Assembly: GCF_015751785.1 (NCBI RefSeq) | Contig: NZ_JADOTY010000001.1 | Location: 2,666,001-2,730,000 of the forward strand | Direction of reading: 5' to 3' | DNA length: 64,000 nt | Source of the DNA: Micromonospora vinacea | Lineage (GTDB): Bacteria; Actinomycetota; Actinomycetes; Mycobacteriales; Micromonosporaceae | Shown here: in pieces, positions 59,210 through 64,000 of the stretch | How positions within the stretch are numbered: position 1 is the stretch's first letter | Layout: every line of letters begins with the position of its first letter | Notes under the pieces: generated by a model | The model's input: only the letters and a program-made list of their open reading frames with translations | Database searches by the model: none | Told to the model about the DNA's origin: nothing | Position numbers and translations under genes: made by a program

Positions 59210-60190
59210 ATGGGCAGCATCGTCGCCGAAAACCGCAAAAGCCTGATGCTCTTTTCCGGACGTGGCTTTCCGGAGTTGGCCAAGGAGATCGGCGAGGTGC
59301 TCGGCGTCGCGCCGACCCCGGCCGACGCGTACGAGTTCGCCAACGGTGAGATCTTCGTACGGTTCAAGGACTCGGTACGTGGTTCGGACGCCTTCGTGGT
59401 GCAGTCCGTCACGCACGGAGTGAACACCTGGGTCATGGAGACCCTGATCATGGTGGACGCGCTGAAGCGGGGGTCGGCCAAGCGGATCACCGTGGTGCTG
59501 CCGTTCTACCCGTACGCGCGCCAGGACAAGAAGCACCGCGGTCGGGAGCCGATCTCGGCCCGCCTGGTGGCGGACCTGCTGAAGACCGCCGGCGCGAACC
59601 GCATCCTCACCGTCGACCTGCACACCGCGCAGATCCAGGGCTTCTTCGACGGCCCGGTGGACCACCTCTTCGCGATGGACATCCTGGCCGAGTACGTGGA
59701 GCACAAGTACGCGGGCCGGCCGATGACAGTGGTGGCACCGGACTCGGGCCGGGTGCGGGTGGCCGAGCGGTGGACCGACCGGCTGGGCGGCTGCCCGCTG
59801 GCGTTCATCCACAAGACCCGTGACCCGATGAAGCCGAATCAGGTCGTGGCGAACCGGGTGGTCGGTGAGGTCGAGGGTCGGGTCTGCCTGATCGTCGACG
59901 ACATGATCGACACCGGGGGCACCATCGCCAAGGCCGCCGACATCCTCAAGGAGTCGGGCGCGGCGGAGATCGTCGTCGCGTCCACCCACGCGCTGCTCTC
60001 CGACCCGGCCACCGAGCGGCTGAAGAACAGCTCGATCAGCGAGATCGTGGTGACGAACACGCTGCCTCTCCCGCCGGAGAAGCAGCTGGACAAGCTCACC
60101 GTGTTGTCGATCGCGCCGCTGCTGGCACGGGCGATCCGGGAGGTCTTCGACGACGGCTCGGTGACCACCCTCTTCGGTGGCCTGAGCTGA
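59210..60190 (+). CDS. prs: Ribose-phosphate pyrophosphokinase
   Basis: 326 residues. LMLFSGRGFPELAKEI, PYARQDKKHRGREPISA, VDLHTAQIQGFFDGPVD, and PRPP loop CLIVDDMIDTGGTI. It makes PRPP from ribose 5-phosphate and ATP. glmU-prs order is conserved in Gram-positive bacteria. Confidence 0.97.
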   Translation: MGSIVAENRKSLMLFSGRGFPELAKEIGEVLGVAPTPADAYEFANGEIFVRFKDSVRGSDAFVVQSVTHGVNTWVMETLIMVDALKRGSAKRITVVLPFYPYARQDKKHRGREPISARLVADLLKTAGANRILTVDLHTAQIQGFFDGPVDHLFAMDILAEYVEHKYAGRPMTVVAPDSGRVRVAERWTDRLGGCPLAFIHKTRDPMKPNQVVANRVVGEVEGRVCLIVDDMIDTGGTIAKAADILKESGAAEIVVASTHALLSDPATERLKNSSISEIVVTNTLPLPPEKQLDKLTVLSIAPLLARAIREVFDDGSVTTLFGGLS

Positions 60191-60522
60191 GCCGAGCCCC
60201 GTTTCCGCCACTCGACACGCTGGCGGGAGCGGGGCTGGCAAACTGACGGAAACGGGGCTGGCACGCTGGTGGGAGCACCACCGACGGGCCGGTTCCGAGC
60301 CGTGATCGGGGACTGCCGGAAACCCTGGAAACAGCTCGGGTAGACTGGTGCGGTTGCCACGGCGAGGGTGCCCGGCGGGCCGCTGAAAAGCGCCGCACGG
60401 AGGCACCGTCATCGACGCGGTGCTCCGGGCAGTCGTTCATGACGCATGAGCCCCAGCGAGCCCCTCGCCCCAGCACCGTTAGACGACAAGCCGCCGCAGC
60501 GAAAAGCATCAGGAGTTTCCCC
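60191..60522. other. Gap before rplY
   Basis: 332 bases. Holds the palindrome at 60195-60259 and a TAGACT -10-like box at 60341-60346. GTGCC (60368-60372) and GGCAC (60402-60406) could close a leader hairpin. No gene is apparent. Confidence 0.55.
60195..60259. repeat. Intergenic palindrome AGCCCCGTTTCCG
   Basis: AGCCCCGTTTCCG (60195-60207) and its complement (60247-60259), perfect over 13 bases, around a 39-base spacer with repeated CACGCTGGYGGGAGC. Just past prs, so it may terminate that transcript. Confidence 0.55.
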
Positions 60523-61218
60523 GTGTCCGAGGTAAAGATCAGCGCCGAGCCCCGTACCGAGTTCGGCAAGGGTGGTGCCCGCCGTACCCGCCGGGCCGGC
60601 AAGGTGCCCGCCGTGCTGTACGGCCACGGCGAGAAGCCCAAGCACATCGCGCTGCCGTCGCGGGAGTTCGCCGCCGCGATCCGCAAGGGCGGTGCCAACC
60701 AGCTCTTCGCGATCGACATCACCGACGGCACCCAGGTGCTGGCGCTGCCGAAGGCGATCCAGCGTGACCCGATCCGCGACACCTTCGAGCACGTCGACCT
60801 CATCCTGGTCCGCCGGGGCGAGAAGGTCACCGTCGAGGTCCCGGTCCAGCTGACCGGCGAGGCCGCCCGGGACACCCTGATCGTGCACGACCACGACACC
60901 CTCTCGGTGACCGCGGACGCCACCAAGGTCCCGGACCACCTCGAGGCGTCGATCGAGGGCCTGGAGGCGGGCACCCTGGTGACCGCCGGCGATGTCGAGC
61001 TGCCGGCCGGCGTCGAGCTGGCCGCCGACTCGGACCTGACCGTCGCGTCGGTGACCGCCGCCCCGACCGCCGAGCAGCTCGAGGCGACGCTGCCCGAGGT
61101 CGAGGCCGCTACCGACGAGGCCGAGGCCGAGGTCGGCGAGACCACCGAGGGCTCCGAGGGCGCGGACGCTGCCCCGGCCGAGGGTGGCGAGACGACCGAG
61201 GCGCGCACCGAGGCCTGA
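60523..61218 (+). CDS. rplY: 50S ribosomal protein L25/general stress protein Ctc
   Basis: 231 residues from GTG 60523, AGGAG seven bases upstream. KISAEPRTEFGKGGARRTRRAGKVPAVLYGHG binds 5S rRNA; a long CTC-type extension follows and the C-terminal ~40 residues are Glu/Ala/Thr-rich and acidic. The long form is common in actinobacteria. Confidence 0.95.
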   Translation: MSEVKISAEPRTEFGKGGARRTRRAGKVPAVLYGHGEKPKHIALPSREFAAAIRKGGANQLFAIDITDGTQVLALPKAIQRDPIRDTFEHVDLILVRRGEKVTVEVPVQLTGEAARDTLIVHDHDTLSVTADATKVPDHLEASIEGLEAGTLVTAGDVELPAGVELAADSDLTVASVTAAPTAEQLEATLPEVEAATDEAEAEVGETTEGSEGADAAPAEGGETTEARTEA

Positions 61219-61231
61219 TCGGTTCGTACTG

Positions 61232-61267
61232 TGCGACAGGCGTCCCCGGATGTTCGGGGGCGCCTGT
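61232..61267 (+). terminator. Hairpin between rplY and pth
   Basis: CGACAGGCGTCCCC (61232-61245), an eight-base loop, GGGGGCGCCTGTCG (61254-61267): 14 pairs with one G-U. No T-run. Confidence 0.65.
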
Positions 61268-61312
61268 CGGCATATCGGGAGTCGGTGGGATGGGCGTCGG
61301 AAGGGACGGGTC

Positions 61313-61903
61313 GTGACGGACGAGGCGGGGCCGTGGCTGGTGGTCGGCCTGGGCAACCCGGGCCGGGAGTACGCCGGCAACCGGCACAACGTCGGGTTCA
61401 TGGTGGCCGAGCTGCTGGCCAAGCGGGTGAGCGCGCGTTTCGGCCGGCACAAGCGGGCGGTGGCCGAGGTGGCCGAGGCGCGGCTGGGGTTCGGTGGGCC
61501 GAAGCTGGTGCTGGTGAAGCCACTGACGTACATGAACCTCTCCGGCGGGCCGGTCGCGGCGCTGGCGCAGTTCTACAAGGTGCCGACGAATCAGGTGATC
61601 GCGGTGCACGACGAGTTGGACATCGAGTTCGGCCAGGTACGGGTCAAGTTCGGCGGCGGCGAGGGCGGGCACAACGGCCTGCGCTCGATGTCGAAGTCGT
61701 TGGGCACCAAGGACTACGCCCGGGTGCGGTTCGGCGTCGGTCGACCGCCGGGGCGGCAGGATCCGGCGGACTACGTGCTGTCGGATTTCGGCGCGGCCGA
61801 GCGTAAGGAGTTGGATTTCCTGGTGGACCGGGCCGCTGACGTGGTGGAGTCGGTGATCACCAGGGGCGTGGAGCCGACCCAGAACCTCTACCACGGCAGC
61901 TGA
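61313..61903 (+). CDS. pth: Peptidyl-tRNA hydrolase
   Basis: 196 residues from GTG 61313. VVGLGNPGREYAGNRHNVGFM (catalytic His), LVKPLTYMNLSG and HDELDIEFGQVRVKFGGGEGGHNGLRS. It recycles peptidyl-tRNA. rplY-pth neighbours are conserved. Confidence 0.97.
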   Translation: MTDEAGPWLVVGLGNPGREYAGNRHNVGFMVAELLAKRVSARFGRHKRAVAEVAEARLGFGGPKLVLVKPLTYMNLSGGPVAALAQFYKVPTNQVIAVHDELDIEFGQVRVKFGGGEGGHNGLRSMSKSLGTKDYARVRFGVGRPPGRQDPADYVLSDFGAAERKELDFLVDRAADVVESVITRGVEPTQNLYHGS

Positions 61904-62035
61904 GCCGGGCGGGGCGTACCCGAATCGGAAACGGCGGGCCGGTAGTCTGCGCCTTTCGGCGTGCCGCGACCGGCGACGCGAGTCGCGGCGGATCGGCCCG
62001 TGCGGGCAGCGCGGCGAGGCGACGGGAGCGGACAG

Positions 62036-62866
62036 ATGAGCAGTCCTCCGATGATCGATGGCGCGTTCGCCCGATGGCTGGCGTCCCGGGCGGGGCAGGC
62101 GCTGCTCGACCTGCGCACGGAGATGGGTTTCGCCGACACCGGCGCGCTGAAGTCGGCCGGGGACAAGGTGTCGCACGACCTGATCCGCACGGAGTTGGCG
62201 AAGTGGCGTCCGGGTGACGCGGTGCTCTCCGAGGAGGACGAGGGCTCGCGGTTGGCCTGGGCCGCGGAGGTGAACACCGGAGCGGTGTCGAGGCTGAACG
62301 CCGACCGGGTGTGGATCGTCGACCCGTTGGACGGCACCCGCGAGTTCTCCGAGGAGGGCCGCTCCGACTGGGCGGTGCACGTGGCACTCTGGGCGCGCAA
62401 CGCGCCGAGCCCGCACGGGCTGGTCGCCGGGGCGGTGGGGCTGCCGGCGCAGCACCGGGTGCTGGGCACTGACTACCCGCCGGCGTACCCGCCGATGACT
62501 GTGGAGGCGGCGACGGCCGGCGAGCGGAAGATCCGCCTGGCCGCGAGCCGGAGCCGACCGCCGGTCTTCCTGACCGATCTGGCCGAGGACGTCGGGGCGC
62601 ACCTGGTGCCGATGGGGTCGGCCGGAGCGAAAATCGCCGCAGTGGTCACCGGCGAGGTGGACGCGTACATCCACGCAGGTGGGCAGTACGAGTGGGACTC
62701 GGCGGCCCCGGTCGCTGTGGCGACGGCCACCGGACTGCACGCTTCCCGGATCGACGGTTCTGCGCTGAAATACAACGAGGCGGATCCGCGCCTGCCCGAC
62801 CTTCTGGTCTGCCGCAAGGATCTCGCCACCCGGTTGCTTGCAGCGCTGCAGAAACATTCCGGGTAG
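62036..62866 (+). CDS. cysQ: 3'(2'),5'-bisphosphate nucleotidase CysQ
   Basis: 276 residues. Inositol-phosphatase fold: LSEEDEGSRL, WIVDPLDGTREF (metal site) and YEWDSAAPVAVA. It would remove phosphate from PAP made by sulfate activation, which fits cysD and cysN just downstream. ATG 62036. Confidence 0.93.
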   Translation: MSSPPMIDGAFARWLASRAGQALLDLRTEMGFADTGALKSAGDKVSHDLIRTELAKWRPGDAVLSEEDEGSRLAWAAEVNTGAVSRLNADRVWIVDPLDGTREFSEEGRSDWAVHVALWARNAPSPHGLVAGAVGLPAQHRVLGTDYPPAYPPMTVEAATAGERKIRLAASRSRPPVFLTDLAEDVGAHLVPMGSAGAKIAAVVTGEVDAYIHAGGQYEWDSAAPVAVATATGLHASRIDGSALKYNEADPRLPDLLVCRKDLATRLLAALQKHSG

Positions 62867-62941
62867 CCTGAGCGAACTTTCTTGACATGCCCGACCGGAA
62901 AGGTCTGGAAATCGGATGAGCGAGCGAATCGAGCCGGTGTC

Positions 62942-63853
62942 ATGACCACCCCCGCGGCGTACCAGGTCTCCCACCTGGACGCCCTGGAAGCCGAGAGCAT
63001 CTTCGTGATGCGCGAGGTGGTCGCCGAGATGGAACGCCCGGTGATGCTCTTCTCCGGTGGCAAGGACTCGATCGTCATGCTGCGGCTCGCGCAGAAGGCG
63101 TTCGCCCCGGCCAACGTCCCCTTCCCGGTCATGCACGTCGACACCGGGCACAACTTCCCCGAGGTCCTCGAATACCGCGACCAACGGGTCGCCGAGCTGG
63201 GGTTGCAGCTGGTGGTGGCGAGCGTGCCGGAGGCCCTGGCCAGCGGCATGGTCCGCGAGTCCGGCGACGGCATGCGCAACCGGATCCAGACACCTGTGCT
63301 GCTGGACGCTGTGGAGAAGCACCGCTTCGACGCGCTGTTCGGTGGCGCCCGCCGCGACGAGGAGAAGGCCCGGGCCAAGGAGCGGGTGTTCAGCTTCCGC
63401 GACGAGTTCGGTCAGTGGGACCCGAAGAACCAGCGGCCGGAGCTGTGGTCGCTGTACAACGGCCGGCACCACCCGGGCGAGTCGATCCGGGTCTTCCCGC
63501 TGTCCAACTGGACCGAGCTGGACGTCTGGCACTACATCGCCCGGGAACGCATCCCACTGCCGTCGATCTACTACGCGCACGAGCGCGAGGTGATCGAGCG
63601 GGACGGCATGTTCTACGCCGTCAACGAGTTCTTCCGCCCCCGCGCGGGTGAGGAGCGGTTCAAGGCGCAGGTGCGCTACCGCACCGTCGGCGACGCCTCC
63701 TGCACTGCGGCCGTCCGTTCCGACGCGGACACCGTGGAGAAGGTCATCGAGGAGGTGGCGGCCACCCGGATCACCGAGCGCGGCGCCACCCGCGGTGACG
63801 ACCGGGTCAGTGAGGCCGCCATGGAGGACCGCAAGCGGGAGGGCTACTTCTGA
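62942..63853 (+). CDS. cysD: Sulfate adenylyltransferase small subunit
   Basis: 303 residues. PP-loop ATP site PVMLFSGGKDSIVMLRLA, HVDTGHNFPEVLEYRD, and the terminal DRKREGYF. With CysN it makes adenosine 5'-phosphosulfate. ATG 62942; its stop overlaps cysN (TGATG). Confidence 0.97.
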   Translation: MTTPAAYQVSHLDALEAESIFVMREVVAEMERPVMLFSGGKDSIVMLRLAQKAFAPANVPFPVMHVDTGHNFPEVLEYRDQRVAELGLQLVVASVPEALASGMVRESGDGMRNRIQTPVLLDAVEKHRFDALFGGARRDEEKARAKERVFSFRDEFGQWDPKNQRPELWSLYNGRHHPGESIRVFPLSNWTELDVWHYIARERIPLPSIYYAHEREVIERDGMFYAVNEFFRPRAGEERFKAQVRYRTVGDASCTAAVRSDADTVEKVIEEVAATRITERGATRGDDRVSEAAMEDRKREGYF

Positions 63854-64000
63854 TGAGCACCGAGATCGTGGCGTCCGCGAATGCGGAGCCGCGGGCTGTT
63901 ACCGGGGCCGGGCCGGAGGCCCGGCCGATGGACCTGCTGCGGTTCGCCACCGCCGGCAGCGTGGACGACGGGAAGTCGACCCTGATCGGCCGGCTGCTCT
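63853..64000 (+). CDS. cysN: Sulfate adenylyltransferase large subunit (5' part only)
   Basis: First 49 codons from ATG 63853 and then cut by the window end. The P-loop GSVDDGKSTLIGRLL identifies the GTPase domain of CysN. GTP hydrolysis drives APS formation by CysD. It is not possible to see whether an APS kinase is fused. Confidence 0.93.
   Translation, partial: MSTEIVASANAEPRAVTGAGPEARPMDLLRFATAGSVDDGKSTLIGRLL

Noticed and set aside
1..64000. CRISPR arrays, insertion sequences, prophage or attachment sites
   Set aside because: No regularly spaced repeats, transposase or integrase motifs, or direct repeats next to tRNA genes were seen. The only mobile element is the intein.

Overview
The window is chromosomal DNA from a very GC-rich actinomycete. 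Nearly every codon ends in G or C, GTG starts are common, tRNA genes lack an encoded CCA, and the gene orders are actinobacterial (folate cyclo-ligase, galU, glp, rimJ, sepX; glmU, prs, rplY, pth). Together with several long intergenic palindromes of a kind I recall from Micromonospora and Salinispora, this points to Micromonosporaceae, probably Micromonospora. I see no plasmid, prophage, transposase or CRISPR array; the one clear selfish element is an intein.

Layout. 1-7.6 kb: a HAD hydrolase cut by the left edge, an EamA exporter, two short-chain dehydrogenases, a malyl-CoA lyase-like enzyme (mcl), two proline-rich DUF4190 membrane proteins and an acyl-CoA dehydrogenase. With a MaoC hydratase at 15.1 kb, mcl and the dehydrogenase could supply late steps of the ethylmalonyl-CoA pathway. 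7.7-18.8 kb: a CoA-binding protein, a sigma factor with an anti-sigma-like partner, an intein-split radical SAM protein, a DCC/HTTM/thioredoxin group, an RNA methyltransferase, a zinc-ribbon protein and a PH-domain membrane protein. 18.9-26.7 kb: a second sigma/anti-sigma-like pair, a PHP phosphoesterase, MarC, a RecB-like nuclease, a DUF2236 protein, a Fur regulator and small membrane proteins.

27-35 kb is a conserved actinobacterial core: FmdB, 5-formyl-THF cyclo-ligase, a GGDEF protein, galU, glp, rimJ and a SepX/GlpR-like membrane protein of the divisome, followed by tRNA-Ala(CGC). 35-42 kb holds less conserved genes: an oxidoreductase, secreted or lipoprotein-like proteins, a phosphopantetheinyl transferase with a TetR-type operator at its start, and a secreted von Willebrand A pair. 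42-54 kb is housekeeping: protein O-mannosyltransferase, rsmI, metG, tatD, rsmA, ispE and an ABC-F ATPase. 54-57 kb has tandem DUF4383 membrane proteins, a TetR regulator and a fatty acid desaturase with a palindromic operator candidate. 57.4-64 kb runs tRNA-Gln(TTG), glmU, prs, rplY, pth, cysQ, cysD and the start of cysN (sulfate activation).

Most interesting: a full LAGLIDADG intein splitting the 4Fe-4S cysteine motif of a radical SAM enzyme; a dispersed set of ethylmalonyl-CoA-type genes; a DCC/HTTM/thioredoxin membrane-redox group; a promoter plus double hairpin that may be a small RNA at 41.9-42.0 kb; operator palindromes at the desaturase and phosphopantetheinyl transferase genes; a hairpin leader before the ABC-F gene; and several unrelated long intergenic palindromes. 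Start codons were chosen by ribosome-binding sites, overlaps and family N-termini, and several remain uncertain.
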